A DNA stretch of 64,000 bases, taken from assembly GCF_001012825.1 (NCBI RefSeq), contig NZ_LCZJ02000030.1, forward strand, positions 95,872 through 159,871, in the 5' to 3' direction. Source of the DNA: Paenibacillus etheri (GTDB lineage Bacteria; Bacillota; Bacilli; Paenibacillales; Paenibacillaceae). The translations under genes and the position numbers were made by a program. The notes under the pieces are model-generated. The model worked only from the letters and a program-made list of their open reading frames with translations. It did no database searches and was not told the DNA's origin. Positions 19,353 through 28,873 of the stretch are shown here, in pieces (position 1 is the first letter of the stretch; each line of letters begins with the position of its first letter).

Positions 19353-19404
19353 AAAAAGCAATCGGACCTCCTCCATATCAGAGAGTCTGCCGATTGCTTT
19401 TTTT
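19353..19404. terminator. Bidirectional terminator between convergent genes
   Basis: Stem AAAAAGCAATCGG (19353-19365) / CCGATTGCTTTTTTT (19390-19404). It follows the coiled-coil gene on the plus strand and the methyltransferase gene on the minus strand, with T tracts available in both directions. Confidence 0.85.
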
Positions 19405-19429
19405 ATATGCGGATGATGTTATTCTTCGA

Positions 19430-21499
19430 CTATTCCTTCCGAATCACGATAAAGCAGGTGCTGTCTGGCAGCGCCACTTCCTGCCCGTTCTCATCCATGA
19501 ACCTTACTCTGTCACGCAGTGCTTCGGTATAACCTTCTTGCAGGTAATGCCGGAAGACCTCAATCTTCGCCTGCTTTCCTAAAGTCTGCTCAATAAATGA
19601 GGCAAACTCCGTAGGGGTAAAGTAACCAAACTGTTCCTGGACCTCATGAATGTAAGCTTCTTCGCCCCAAGTATACGTATATAAAAATTCCATGGCATCA
19701 TTAACGCGCATAAGTACTTCTTGTTCCCCGAATCTCTGATACTGAATCTGACGTCCGGCAAAATCCTTCGCATAACGCTCCAGCCATGCCATACCGTCCT
19801 CCTCCAAAAAGCGAACTCTCCGCAGCAAAGCAACGGGCTCGGTCATAACCCCATCACGGATAATGATAACCCCGCCAGCTGACAATACATCAAAGGCACT
19901 TTGTAGGGCAGCCGAAACGGTGTCATGATTGAACTTTTTACCATTAAGTGGCACATAAGAATATAGCTCATGCAAAATTGAAGAGAAAATTACCGTGTCC
20001 ACCGTTCCAGCCTCCACGAAATCTTTAAGGTTCAACGCATCTCCCTGAAGCACCTCCCACTGGCGGCCTTCCCGCTGCTTGCGTTGCCGCAAGGCTTCCA
20101 CTACATTGCTTGATATATCAATGCCGATAGGGGTAACCTCTGGCATACGTTCTTCCAGCAAATCCAGCAGCACACCGCCGCCCGGGCCGATATCCAGCAC
20201 TTTGTGCCCAGTGACATGATCCAGGATCACAGCCTTATAATCTGCCGTATTATTCATTTGATTTAAGTAAGTATCTTCATTATGAAAACGGTCGAAGGCG
20301 TCCCTCCGCAGCTCGAACAGATCGAATAACAGCAGCACTGCACGTTCATATAAAGGTGACTTTTCGGCTTCCATACAGAAATCGATCAGCTTCTCTGCCG
20401 CTGCCGAGAATTGAAACTGAAAAAACAGCGTGTCTGGCAGATGCTTCTTAGCATATGGACGAAGCATTAGATGCGGGTTCTCAGCAGGTAAAATCCCTTT
20501 TTCGATATCCTCCCATATAAGCTCCGATAAATATTTTTCTATCATTCGCTTCTTATAGACATTGATCTTCTTAACACCCTTGTAGTCATAGTAAATACTG
20601 TTCATGACCTGCTCGAAGCTGATCTGGTTTAGCGACTCATTCTGAGCTCTTTGGGCAGCAAGTATCATCACTTTCAGAAATTGCTCCAGTGAGAAGGTCT
20701 GCAGTGCAGATTCCACATACCAGAAAGTAATCTTACTTAAGGAGTCTAATCGTTCCGCATGGAAGCCTTCTTGTGTCAGCTTTGCCCATTCCGTAGTGAA
20801 ATCCTCTCCTCTAGAAATCGGACCTAGCCGCATTCTGCGCAGTCTTTCTTTCATAGGCATTGGACTCGCAAGTTCACCGGATGAAATCAGAGCGATAAGC
20901 TGTTTCACTTCATGCTCTACATTCAGCCATAGCTCGGGTGATACAGCTCCGATGATGCAATGATTGAGTACGGTTAGCAAGCGTTCCAGTTCCTCCACGG
21001 TCAGCAGCTGCTCTTCCACAAGATCACGAAGCGGCTTGTTTACTTCCGGAGGCACCTCCCCGCGAATTTGCTGTCCTATGAGCCCATGAGTCTCAATTAA
21101 CCGCTGAATTAACGCGCTTTTCTCGGAGACAGTTCCGCCCAAATGCCTATCATATAACTGTGCGGAACCAATATTATGTACAAAATAATTAATGCCTTCC
21201 TCCTGCCAAAGTAACCTCTCCTTCAATGTGCCGCCTTTAGCCGTTTCTGACCAGATTAACGTTTCTTCCACAAGCTCTTTTATCCAGATAGAACGGGGAA
21301 GTTGATCCAGAATCCGCAGACTGCGTTCCACATAGTCCAGCACGGGATTCCTGCGATCGAGCTCCTGTAGAGATTCCACACGTTCTAAATTTACAACTTG
21401 CTCCTCCGCTTGGACAATAAGCTTTAGCCAAAGGTTATCCTCTAAATGTTCTTGTGCGCCTTCACGGTATAATGCGATGGCTTCCAGTGATTTCAGCAT
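19430..21499 (-). CDS. Large class I SAM-dependent methyltransferase
   Basis: 689 residues. The C-terminal third is a class I methyltransferase with motif I LDIGPGGG (about residue 435), an acidic loop end in IGIDIS, and a post-motif LHELYSYVPL. The first 430 residues are a mostly helical, leucine- and glutamate-rich region I do not recognise. Substrate unknown. The frame extends 41 codons upstream, but an AAGGAGGAG site before the ATG at 21499 fixes the start. A radical SAM gene lies immediately upstream on the same strand but behind a terminator. Confidence 0.8.
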   Translation of the reverse strand: MLKSLEAIALYREGAQEHLEDNLWLKLIVQAEEQVVNLERVESLQELDRRNPVLDYVERSLRILDQLPRSIWIKELVEETLIWSETAKGGTLKERLLWQEEGINYFVHNIGSAQLYDRHLGGTVSEKSALIQRLIETHGLIGQQIRGEVPPEVNKPLRDLVEEQLLTVEELERLLTVLNHCIIGAVSPELWLNVEHEVKQLIALISSGELASPMPMKERLRRMRLGPISRGEDFTTEWAKLTQEGFHAERLDSLSKITFWYVESALQTFSLEQFLKVMILAAQRAQNESLNQISFEQVMNSIYYDYKGVKKINVYKKRMIEKYLSELIWEDIEKGILPAENPHLMLRPYAKKHLPDTLFFQFQFSAAAEKLIDFCMEAEKSPLYERAVLLLFDLFELRRDAFDRFHNEDTYLNQMNNTADYKAVILDHVTGHKVLDIGPGGGVLLDLLEERMPEVTPIGIDISSNVVEALRQRKQREGRQWEVLQGDALNLKDFVEAGTVDTVIFSSILHELYSYVPLNGKKFNHDTVSAALQSAFDVLSAGGVIIIRDGVMTEPVALLRRVRFLEEDGMAWLERYAKDFAGRQIQYQRFGEQEVLMRVNDAMEFLYTYTWGEEAYIHEVQEQFGYFTPTEFASFIEQTLGKQAKIEVFRHYLQEGYTEALRDRVRFMDENGQEVALPDSTCFIVIRKE

Positions 21500-21570
21500 A
21501 TGCTCCTCCTTCGCTCCAAAGTCGAGACTATAAAGACCTATTATTATATATACACTCACGTTAATTAAAA

Positions 21571-21614
21571 AACAGAACCAGGACTCATGAAATAGCCATG
21601 TCCCAGTTCTGTTT
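21571..21614 (-). terminator. Terminator after the radical SAM gene
   Basis: Long hairpin, AACAGAAC-AGGACTCATG paired with CATGTCC-AGTTCTGTT, followed on the minus strand by TTTTTTAATT. It separates the radical SAM gene from the methyltransferase gene. Confidence 0.88.
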
Positions 21615-21626
21615 ACATTCACTCAT

Positions 21627-22502
21627 TTAAGTTCCGAACCGTTGCCGATATCCACACTTGCGGCACAGCTCTTCTACCGCCTCTCTACGAGAGAACCCAT
21701 AAAATAAATTGTTCGCTCGCTCGCCCTCTACGATTTCTGAGAACGGAGTCTCATGAATGTTTCCAAGGTTGATTACCCCTTCACCATCCAGACAGCACGG
21801 CACAACGGTGCCATCCACGAGGATTGCCGCTTGGCTGCGCAGCGCATGACAGAACCCTTTTCCGTCATCTTCCGGCTCGTTCAGTGCAGGCCAACGGAAC
21901 TCATGGTCCTGATTGAGATACATGCGTGGGGCAATCTTAACGCCGCTGCCAGGCACAACCTTTTCTTCGATCTTAAAATCAAGGTTAAAGGCTTCCTCCA
22001 GCACAGCAAGCGTCTCACGGTTACGATTCTTCTCCAGATTAGTCAGATTATCCTCCGTCAAATTCCACAGCCGGAAGGAAATAATCACTCCTTGAGCAGA
22101 GGCTTCCCGTACAAAAGAAATAATCTCCGACAAATACCCTTCGCGGTTCTCAGATCCCTCATGCCCATCAAAGCTGTGCAGAGAGAAGTTCATCTGACGT
22201 AGTGCAGGTTTGCCAAGAATCTTAGGCCCTGCCTTATGAATTAACGTGCCGTTGGTTGTAATATTGACCTTGAACCCTTTCGCATATGCGGCATCCAGCA
22301 GCTCGCCAATTTTGGGATGCAGCAGCGGCTCACCTTTAACGTGAAGGTAAATATGATTACTATGTGGCTTAATTTCATCTAATATCGTATTAAAAGTATC
22401 AAGCTTCATAAAGTTTTTCGTTCGGGCGGTTGGTGGACAAAAGCTGCAGGCCAGGTTGCAGACGCTTGTTATCTCAATGTATACCTTTTTAAAAGTCTTC
22501 AA
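21627..22502 (-). CDS. Radical SAM protein with SPASM-type C terminus
   Basis: 291 residues. The N terminus has the radical SAM [4Fe-4S] motif C-x3-C-x2-C (CNLACSFC, cysteines about 16, 20 and 23), then GEPLLHP and TTNGTL, typical of the TIM-barrel core. The C terminus carries a second cysteine set (CCLDGEG near 235 and CRKCGY near 280), as in SPASM enzymes that bind an extra cluster. Such enzymes modify peptides, proteins or small molecules by radical chemistry; no precursor peptide is evident nearby. The start is a TTG after AAGGGGAG. It lies 18 bases after the Gfo/Idh gene, so the two form an operon. Confidence 0.85.
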   Translation of the reverse strand: MKTFKKVYIEITSVCNLACSFCPPTARTKNFMKLDTFNTILDEIKPHSNHIYLHVKGEPLLHPKIGELLDAAYAKGFKVNITTNGTLIHKAGPKILGKPALRQMNFSLHSFDGHEGSENREGYLSEIISFVREASAQGVIISFRLWNLTEDNLTNLEKNRNRETLAVLEEAFNLDFKIEEKVVPGSGVKIAPRMYLNQDHEFRWPALNEPEDDGKGFCHALRSQAAILVDGTVVPCCLDGEGVINLGNIHETPFSEIVEGERANNLFYGFSRREAVEELCRKCGYRQRFGT

Positions 22503-22520
22503 GTTCTGCTCCCCTTCTAT

Positions 22521-23507
22521 TTATAGATCTGCGGCATAACGGAGGCCAATCTGTGCTCTGGCTTCCTCCATAACCTCTGCTACCGCCAAAGAATTTGCAT
22601 GCGTATTAATTCTGCTTTCACGTTCACCGTTCTTAATCAAGTTAATAAATTCCTCAACCTCATAATACATAGACTCGAACACCTGAGGCTGCGTAAGCTC
22701 CTCGACGGTTCCGTCACGATACTGAATCTTCACTTGGTAAGGTTGGTTGATCTTATCGATCACCATTGTACCACTTTCCCCTTGAATCTCAGCTGGCAAA
22801 TAGGAATCAGCGATCTTGGAATGCATCACCACTGCGTCCATATCATCATATTGCATAACAATACTTCCTTCGCCATCCACTCCAGAAGAAAGCATTAGAC
22901 CCACAGCCTTTACAGACTTCGGTTTCCCGAACAACACTACCATAGGATACAAGCAGTAAACACCAAGATCCATCAACGAGCCATTAGAGAAGGCTGGATT
23001 AAAAGCATTTAATACCGTTCCCTGCCGATAGGCATCATATCTCGATGAGTATTGACAATAGCTCGCGAAATAACGGCGAACTTGGCCGATTTTATACAAA
23101 TTGTCTCTGATCACTCCGAAATTCGGCATGAATGTCGATTTCATTGCTTCTACGAACAACACATCATTGCTCTGCGCGGCTTCAATCATTGCTCTAAGCT
23201 CCGCACTGTTTGAGGCAGCCGGCTTCTCACAGAGCACATGCTTGCCATGATTTAAGCACATAATCGCCTGCTCAGCATGCATGGAGTTCGGGCTTGCAAT
23301 GTATATGGCATCGACATCTTTACTGGAGACCATATCTTCCAAATTCGTATAAATTGTAGCTCCAGCATATTTTGCAGCAAAGGCCTGACCTTTCTCCATT
23401 GTACGAGAGTACACGGCTGTCAGGATAAACTCCTCATTCTCCAAGCCGGCTTGCACGAAGCGGTCTGTAATAAAGTTTGTTCCAATGACCCCGAAACGAA
23501 TTGTCAT
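22521..23507 (-). CDS. Gfo/Idh/MocA-family oxidoreductase
   Basis: 328 residues: N-terminal NAD(P)-binding Rossmann fold (FGVIGTNFIT), then the family's CEKPAA motif (about residue 95) bearing the conserved lysine, and a C-terminal alpha/beta substrate domain. Members reduce or oxidise sugars, inositols and related compounds; the substrate here is unknown. The ATG at 23507 follows AAGGACGGG; an earlier in-frame start at 23588 has no comparable site. First gene of a two-gene operon with the radical SAM protein. Confidence 0.88.
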   Translation of the reverse strand: MTIRFGVIGTNFITDRFVQAGLENEEFILTAVYSRTMEKGQAFAAKYAGATIYTNLEDMVSSKDVDAIYIASPNSMHAEQAIMCLNHGKHVLCEKPAASNSAELRAMIEAAQSNDVLFVEAMKSTFMPNFGVIRDNLYKIGQVRRYFASYCQYSSRYDAYRQGTVLNAFNPAFSNGSLMDLGVYCLYPMVVLFGKPKSVKAVGLMLSSGVDGEGSIVMQYDDMDAVVMHSKIADSYLPAEIQGESGTMVIDKINQPYQVKIQYRDGTVEELTQPQVFESMYYEVEEFINLIKNGERESRINTHANSLAVAEVMEEARAQIGLRYAADL

Positions 23508-23715
23508 GATAATCCCGTCCTTTTTAGTTCTTACTAAAACTCTATATGCTATTTTCTCACTCTCAGGGTGGTCATGTCTACTTTTCAAGACAAATTTCCG
23601 ACAAATTCCGATAGATCCACCTTGTGAAAAAAAGCACCACTCTATTATCTTTTGTCGATATCAAGCTATTCATAGTAAACAGCGATATTATTTGTCGAAA
23701 GGTGCAGTAAAACAT

Positions 23716-23765
23716 CCCCACAAAGTGGGGCTTTGCTTCGATGCATAATCAGGTACTTTGCGGGG
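23716..23765. other. Structured G/C-armed hairpin element
   Basis: CCCCACAAAGT (23716-23726) pairs with ACTTTGCGGGG (23755-23765) with one mismatch, around a 28-base loop; an alternative small hairpin CCCCA/TGGGG starts at the same arm. It lies in the 266-base gap before the Gfo/Idh gene and has no T tract. It may be a dispersed repeat element or an RNA structure; nothing else is evident in this gap apart from the threonine synthase terminator. Confidence 0.45.
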
Positions 23766-23793
23766 GCCCCAAATATATACTTTCTGAAATGTT

Positions 23794-23830
23794 AAAAAAA
23801 GCTCCTATTCTTAACTTAAGAACAGGAACC
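23794..23830 (-). terminator. Terminator after threonine synthase
   Basis: Stem TTCCTGTTCTTAA / TTAAGAATAGGAG, followed on the minus strand by a run of seven T. Confidence 0.88.
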
Positions 23831-23855
23831 CGATGAGCCCATATTGAGTTACAAC

Positions 23856-25244
23856 TTATTTATAAAAAGCCTGCAATTGACGCACAATTTCATCCTTGTC
23901 ATGATCCACTACGGTTTGGTGTTGTGGCATCTCGAACAACGCTTTAATTTGTGCCGGGAATTCCTGTTTAATATCGATCAGAGTTATCGCCTCATCAAAC
24001 TTAGCTGGATGTGCGGTCGCAAAGGTAATCCCAATCTCATCCGAGCCATTAAAAGCTTCGTAAGCTGCGATTCCACATGCAGTATGCGGATCAAGCAGGT
24101 AACTATATTCTTTTTGATACTTAGCAATTGTATTCAAGCATTGGTCATTCTTCACGCCAAGCGCTGCAAAATCCTTCTGCACCTGCTGAAGCGCCTCGCC
24201 TTCAACCGTAATCTTACCCTCCGTCTGGAGCTTGGACATATACGCAGACAGCTTCTCAGAATCTTCGCCTACCAAATAATACAGATACCGTTCAAAATTG
24301 CTAGCCACTTGGATATCCATTGAAGGACTGTATGTGCTTGTGAAGCTGCCCGGTTTGTATTCACCAGTGTTCACGAAACGCTCCAAGATATTATTTTCAT
24401 TCGTAGCAATAATCAGTTTGTTAATTGGTAATCCCATTTGCTTAGCCAAATATCCGGAGAAAATATTACCGAAGTTGCCGGAAGGCACGCTGATGTTAAT
24501 CTTCTTCTCGCTGCTGCCATCGACATGCAAATATGCATAGAAATAATAGACGGTCTGCGCCAGAATACGCACAAAGTTAATGGAGTTGATTGCACGCAGA
24601 TGATAGCGACCCTTAAAGTCCAGATCCGCGAACAGATCCTTAATCACCTTCTGGCAGTCATCAAAGTTACCATGAACAGATAGGTTCAGTACATTGCTGT
24701 CATCAACCGTAGTCATCTGCAGCTCCTGCACTTTACTTACCTTACCATGGGGATGAAGAATACAGATCTTGATTCCTTCTTTACCACGAACGCCCTGAAT
24801 CGCAGCCGCCCCAGTATCCCCCGAGGTTGCTCCCAGGATGTGGATGATCTTGTTCTGTTTTTTTGAAATATAAGAGTACAGCTCACCCATAAACTGCAGT
24901 GCTACATCTTTGAAGGCAAAAGTAGGACCATGGAACAATTCCAATACATATAAGGAATCATTCACTTGGTGAATAGGCGTTACTTCCGGCGTGCGGAAAT
25001 TGCCATAACTAGTGTTGACCATTTCCTGAAAATCTTCTAAAGGAATCTCATCATTAGTGTAATAGGCGAAAATCTTCAGGAACAATTCCTGGTAGCTAAG
25101 ACTTCTCCACTCTTCTAAAGTAGCTGCTGAAACGACAGGAATCTCCGAAGGGACCATCAATCCGCCGTCATCGGCAAGCCCCATCAACACTGTATCGATA
25201 AAGCCTTTAGGTTCCACATTGCCTCTTGTGCTTATATACTTCAT
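23856..25244 (-). CDS. thrC: Threonine synthase
   Basis: 462 residues, PLP-dependent, converts O-phosphohomoserine to threonine, the last step of threonine synthesis. The N-terminal MKYISTRGNVEPKGF signature marks the longer ThrC subgroup. The PLP lysine is in FAFKDVALQFM (about residue 111), and the phosphate-binding glycines are in VPSGNFGNI. The AGGAGG site abuts an upstream ATG at 25250 but is six bases from the ATG at 25244, which I take as start. No hom or thrB lies beside it and no T-box leader is visible in the short upstream gap. Confidence 0.95.
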   Translation of the reverse strand: MKYISTRGNVEPKGFIDTVLMGLADDGGLMVPSEIPVVSAATLEEWRSLSYQELFLKIFAYYTNDEIPLEDFQEMVNTSYGNFRTPEVTPIHQVNDSLYVLELFHGPTFAFKDVALQFMGELYSYISKKQNKIIHILGATSGDTGAAAIQGVRGKEGIKICILHPHGKVSKVQELQMTTVDDSNVLNLSVHGNFDDCQKVIKDLFADLDFKGRYHLRAINSINFVRILAQTVYYFYAYLHVDGSSEKKINISVPSGNFGNIFSGYLAKQMGLPINKLIIATNENNILERFVNTGEYKPGSFTSTYSPSMDIQVASNFERYLYYLVGEDSEKLSAYMSKLQTEGKITVEGEALQQVQKDFAALGVKNDQCLNTIAKYQKEYSYLLDPHTACGIAAYEAFNGSDEIGITFATAHPAKFDEAITLIDIKQEFPAQIKALFEMPQHQTVVDHDKDEIVRQLQAFYK

Positions 25245-25343
25245 GCTCATCCTCCTGAACCCCTCTATATAATATATATATACATTTCACTTTATAGCTG
25301 CTTGTTTTCCCTATATACTACCACGTTTACGCGCTAAAGTCCG

Positions 25344-25847
25344 TTAATTCTTTGTCTTATTTTGTAGCTCTTTCCAGACGGTTTTGTTGCTGTACTGCCG
25401 TTCTGTGCTGACATCTTTACCGAACCATTCCGGCGCCTTGAAGCTTTCCGCTTCCTCCAGAGATTCAAATTCAACCTCCAGAACGGACAATTTCAGCTGA
25501 GAATAGACGTCGATCTCAACCGTTGTGTCATTCCACACCGCCGTAATCCGCTCTTTGACCAAGGCTACCGCATTCACTGCCTCGATCATCTGATTATACA
25601 AACCCTCTGAGATAAAATATTCGATTTCTTCACGCTTGATCCCTTTGCCATCCTTAAACGTATGTGTATACGTTACCTCACCTGAGTCCAGATCTGTAAT
25701 CTTACGCACACGCAGCTCTTGCCCGCCGTCTATCGCCAGATACGTCTGATCGATATTATGCCGTGTCACAATCTTCAATTTGCCTTCTTGAATAAGCCGC
25801 TCCGGAAATTCCGGCAGCAGAAACTTGCGTTCGATCTCCAAAGCCAT
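25344..25847 (-). CDS. CYTH-domain protein
   Basis: 167 residues. It opens MALEIERKFLL, the EIERKF signature of the CYTH (triphosphate tunnel metalloenzyme) superfamily, followed by alternating charged beta strands (RVRKITDLDSGEVTYTHTFK) that form the tunnel. Members hydrolyse inorganic triphosphate or nucleoside triphosphates, or make cAMP; bacterial short forms are mostly triphosphatases. Start preceded by GAGGAG. Transcribed alone or with the upstream APH-fold gene, from which a hairpin at 25972-26023 separates it. Confidence 0.88.
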   Translation of the reverse strand: MALEIERKFLLPEFPERLIQEGKLKIVTRHNIDQTYLAIDGGQELRVRKITDLDSGEVTYTHTFKDGKGIKREEIEYFISEGLYNQMIEAVNAVALVKERITAVWNDTTVEIDVYSQLKLSVLEVEFESLEEAESFKAPEWFGKDVSTERQYSNKTVWKELQNKTKN

Positions 25848-25971
25848 GATGTCTCGCTCCTCTTCGTGCCATTTATTTTATATTAATAATCATCATAGGG
25901 GTGAGACAAACCCAAGTCAATGTGGATTATGGGGAAATAGGTCATGCTCTACCGAATTACCTCAATAAAAG

Positions 25972-26023
25972 AAACAGCGGCAGTCATGGACGTGGAAAAC
26001 AAAGCCCTAGACTGTCGCTGTTT
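25972..26023 (-). terminator. Terminator after the first APH-fold gene
   Basis: AAACAGCGGCAGTC (25972-25985) pairs with GACTGTCGCTGTTT (26010-26023), one G-T wobble. On the minus strand the stem is followed by TTTCTTTTATT. Confidence 0.75.
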
Positions 26024-26054
26024 AGTTTAACGAAAAGCGGTTACTTTGCGTTGT

Positions 26055-27041
26055 CTAAAGATTTCCTAACAAAGCGGACAACTTTTTTTGATTTTCTGCA
26101 AGCCAAATCATTTCCTTCGCAAAGCGAGCCGGCGGTACACTATGTTGATCCATGTTAGCATTTATCCACCATGTGCTTTCCATATACCACAACAACTGTA
26201 ATGAATGTGTTAAATAGCCCTCTACCACGTTACGTTCCTCACTGTAACCATCCATAAACGCCGAAGCCAGGGAGACATCTAAATTATCATCTAAGGCACA
26301 TGACATCACAGCACGAGCTACATCAAGCTGCGGATAGTCATATTTTAGTCGATCAAAATCTAGAATTGCAGTTAATCCGTTATCATTAAATAAAAGATTA
26401 TCTACCCAAAGGTCACGATGTGCCCAGCCTGTTTGAAGTAATTCGAGTAGTTCTATATTCATTTCTTCTGTAGCTTTAAATTGAGTTTCTATATCGGCAA
26501 GCAGCTGAGGTTTACCAAGTCCCTTAGTCTTTTCCCAAACGGAGTTCCAATGTGCTAAACGCTCCTCACGACTTGGAGGAATAAATTGCGGGCTATTTTT
26601 ACTGACAAGTGTCCCGTCATTTAGCAATCGATGCATTTTTCCTGTTGCTCGACCTAAATCGTATATTTGATGGACATTGGTTTTACCTGGTGAAATTAGT
26701 TTTCCCTGACAATATTCCATCACCAGGAAGCGTTCTCCATTATCAGATTCAATCAAAATACCTTCATTCTGTGATAACACTTTGGGGCACGCTAGACCTT
26801 GGTCATACAATCTAATCTGTTGAGAGAGTGCTAACAATATCTCCTCTGGGTTATATAATTTATATCTTTCTTTGTTGTATTGTTTAAGTAACAATTCCCC
26901 TGCATCCGTCGTAACTTTCCACTTTAAGTTTAACCAGCCTCGTTTTATTGAAGTAGTTTCAATTACATTCAAACCAAACAAACGATGAAATGTCTTAATT
27001 AGGTCATCTAAGATCATTTCCTCTGTTAATATTGTCTCCAT
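26055..27041 (-). CDS. Phosphotransferase of the aminoglycoside/choline kinase fold
   Basis: 328 residues of the APH/CotS kinase-like fold. The catalytic loop HRDLWVDN (about residue 207) supplies the base aspartate, and ILDFDR the metal-binding aspartate. C-terminal helical region rich in tryptophan. The substrate is unknown; homologues include spore-coat CotS-like proteins, homoserine kinase type II and antibiotic kinases. Resistance should not be assumed. AGGAG precedes the ATG. Confidence 0.83.
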   Translation of the reverse strand: METILTEEMILDDLIKTFHRLFGLNVIETTSIKRGWLNLKWKVTTDAGELLLKQYNKERYKLYNPEEILLALSQQIRLYDQGLACPKVLSQNEGILIESDNGERFLVMEYCQGKLISPGKTNVHQIYDLGRATGKMHRLLNDGTLVSKNSPQFIPPSREERLAHWNSVWEKTKGLGKPQLLADIETQFKATEEMNIELLELLQTGWAHRDLWVDNLLFNDNGLTAILDFDRLKYDYPQLDVARAVMSCALDDNLDVSLASAFMDGYSEERNVVEGYLTHSLQLLWYMESTWWINANMDQHSVPPARFAKEMIWLAENQKKLSALLGNL

Positions 27042-27145
27042 TTGGTCAACTCCTATATTTATAGTGTTTAAGTTTTTATTCCTTATGGAGACCTATATAA
27101 CCTCTTGGATAAATCTAAGTTTTTGCGTTAAACTGGCTTAAATAA

Positions 27146-27679
27146 TCAATCTGTTATTAATTTCGAATACATATTGATATCTATAAACTTTCCGTCTACT
27201 CTTTCATACCTTCTTAAGGTTCCCTCAAACATAAAGTTCAGCTTTTGTAAGACTTTTACTGAATTCACGTTTTCGGGTTCTACTTTTGCTTCGATTCGAT
27301 TCAGCTTCAAGGATAAGAATGCGTAATCTAACAAAGTACTTATAGCTTCTGAAGCGTATCCTCTTCCCCAAAATTCTCTAGCAATGTCATATCCAATCTC
27401 CGCTTTTTTATTTTCAAAGTCTAAGAAATTAAAGCCACAAGAACCTATGATTTCATTGGATTCCATTTCAATTATGGAGAAACGAATTGCTTTGTTATCA
27501 AGAGAAAATTCATCAAGAAGTTTTATCATATCTTTTGCCTGACTTTCATCAGTAAAACAATCAATATTCATGAATTCGGTAACCTCTGGATCAGACCAAA
27601 TTTTAAACAGACTTGGCGAATCCGATACCTTCATTTTTCTTAAATGTAATCGTTCTGTGTGTAACTCTGTAGTTAACAT
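27146..27679 (-). CDS. GNAT-family N-acetyltransferase (RimJ/RimL type)
   Basis: 177 residues. LHTERLHLRKMK at the N terminus and AREFWGRGYASEA (acetyl-CoA pyrophosphate loop, about residues 95-107) are typical of ribosomal-protein alanine acetyltransferase-like GNATs, ending in VLQKLNFMFEGTLRRYERVDG. Transfers acetyl groups to an amine; true target not predictable. GGAGGT seven bases before the ATG at 27679 fixes the start over an in-frame ATG that overlaps this site. Confidence 0.87.
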   Translation of the reverse strand: MLTTELHTERLHLRKMKVSDSPSLFKIWSDPEVTEFMNIDCFTDESQAKDMIKLLDEFSLDNKAIRFSIIEMESNEIIGSCGFNFLDFENKKAEIGYDIAREFWGRGYASEAISTLLDYAFLSLKLNRIEAKVEPENVNSVKVLQKLNFMFEGTLRRYERVDGKFIDINMYSKLITD

Positions 27680-27784
27680 TATTTTTACCTCCATTAAATT
27701 TTAATAGTTGGCTTAAAAATAATGATCTCTGCGCATAGTTCAGTCCCTTCATTCATCATTCACTATTAGAATATCACACCATCT

Positions 27785-28759
27785 CTAAAACGAGTAATAT
27801 ACCTCTTTCCCCTCAAGAAAATCTCGACATAGCGTGCTACATATTTTGGAGGCATGCTCTTGAATCCAGCCGTTCCTCTCAGGGTCATGAATAAAAAATA
27901 CGTAACTAATAAAAATATCCATAAATATTTGTCCTTCAATGTACCGAATCTCATCAAGTGAAAAGCTTGATTTAGAAGCATAACCATCCAATAGCGTTTT
28001 ACGGAGCTCACTTTTCAGCATGGAAGATGCAGAGCCCAAATCAAACAGGTAGTAACCATAACCAAATAAACAATAATCTATTAAGATCGGGTTTTGTTCT
28101 GACACAACGACATTCCCCAGTTGAAAATCAGCATGAATGAATCCCCATGAGTTATCCTTGGCGTCCAGTTCTGCTAACTGTTCTTTTACTACGAATAGAA
28201 CGCTACTAATAACATCGTAATCCTCCTGATTCAGGACTCCGTTGTTTGTACCCTGTCGAAGTTCTTTTAACGTTTCATCAATCTTTTGGACGTCGTAGAC
28301 AGGTCTATGTAACTCCAAGGGCATTAGCGTTCGTGAAAATTTATGTAAATTGGCAAGATTCTCGCCTAATCTATAAACAATCTGATCAATATTATCTTCA
28401 TCTTGGGTAAGCGTCGAACCTTCGATCCACTCTAGAAGAGTTGCCAAACTGGTACCAAATTGCTCCGAACTATATTCAGTAACCAGTTCACCCTTTTCAT
28501 TTACAACAGGTCTTTGTACTTTCAGTATGTTCTTTTGATCGATTTCTCGCAGAAAAAACATTTCTGACTGTAATCCATCTCGAGTATGTTGTAAGCCTGA
28601 GAACCCTTCCGATATTGGTTTATGTATACGTAACAAATAATTCTTGTTATCCGTTTTGTCGGTCACTTTAAATGTTATATTCTCATTATGCCTAATGAAT
28701 TCAATGATTGGATCGATGAACGAATACTGCAACAATACTTTCTCAGCTTCAATGATCAC
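27785..28759 (-). CDS. APH-fold kinase family protein
   Basis: 324 residues, distant relative of the APH kinase fold. The catalytic loop is degenerate-looking but recognisable as FIHADFQLGNVVV (about residue 205), and LIDYCLFGYG replaces the usual DFD metal site, so activity may differ. The start is a GTG at 28759, eight bases after AAGGAGG; an upstream in-frame TTG overlaps that site. Substrate unknown. It and the upstream-strand neighbours (GNAT, other APH gene) look like independent small accessory enzymes. Confidence 0.75.
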   Translation of the reverse strand: MIIEAEKVLLQYSFIDPIIEFIRHNENITFKVTDKTDNKNYLLRIHKPISEGFSGLQHTRDGLQSEMFFLREIDQKNILKVQRPVVNEKGELVTEYSSEQFGTSLATLLEWIEGSTLTQDEDNIDQIVYRLGENLANLHKFSRTLMPLELHRPVYDVQKIDETLKELRQGTNNGVLNQEDYDVISSVLFVVKEQLAELDAKDNSWGFIHADFQLGNVVVSEQNPILIDYCLFGYGYYLFDLGSASSMLKSELRKTLLDGYASKSSFSLDEIRYIEGQIFMDIFISYVFFIHDPERNGWIQEHASKICSTLCRDFLEGKEVYYSF

Positions 28760-28873
28760 AATACTTTCCTCCTTCAAATCTATAATATTCTTTATATTTT
28801 ACCTGTTGCTCGTTGTATTTTGTTGGAATAAATAACTATATTTAAAAAATATCCTCTTAAATAGCTCCTATAA

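Noticed and set aside
25251-25343. T-box or threonine attenuator upstream of threonine synthase
   Set aside because: The gap is short and AT-rich, with no T-box sequence, specifier stem or leader peptide.
25901-26158. 85-codon plus-strand frame after the CYTH gene
   Set aside because: No ribosome site of note, it crosses a terminator hairpin and overlaps the antisense of the APH-fold gene; its composition is not protein-like.
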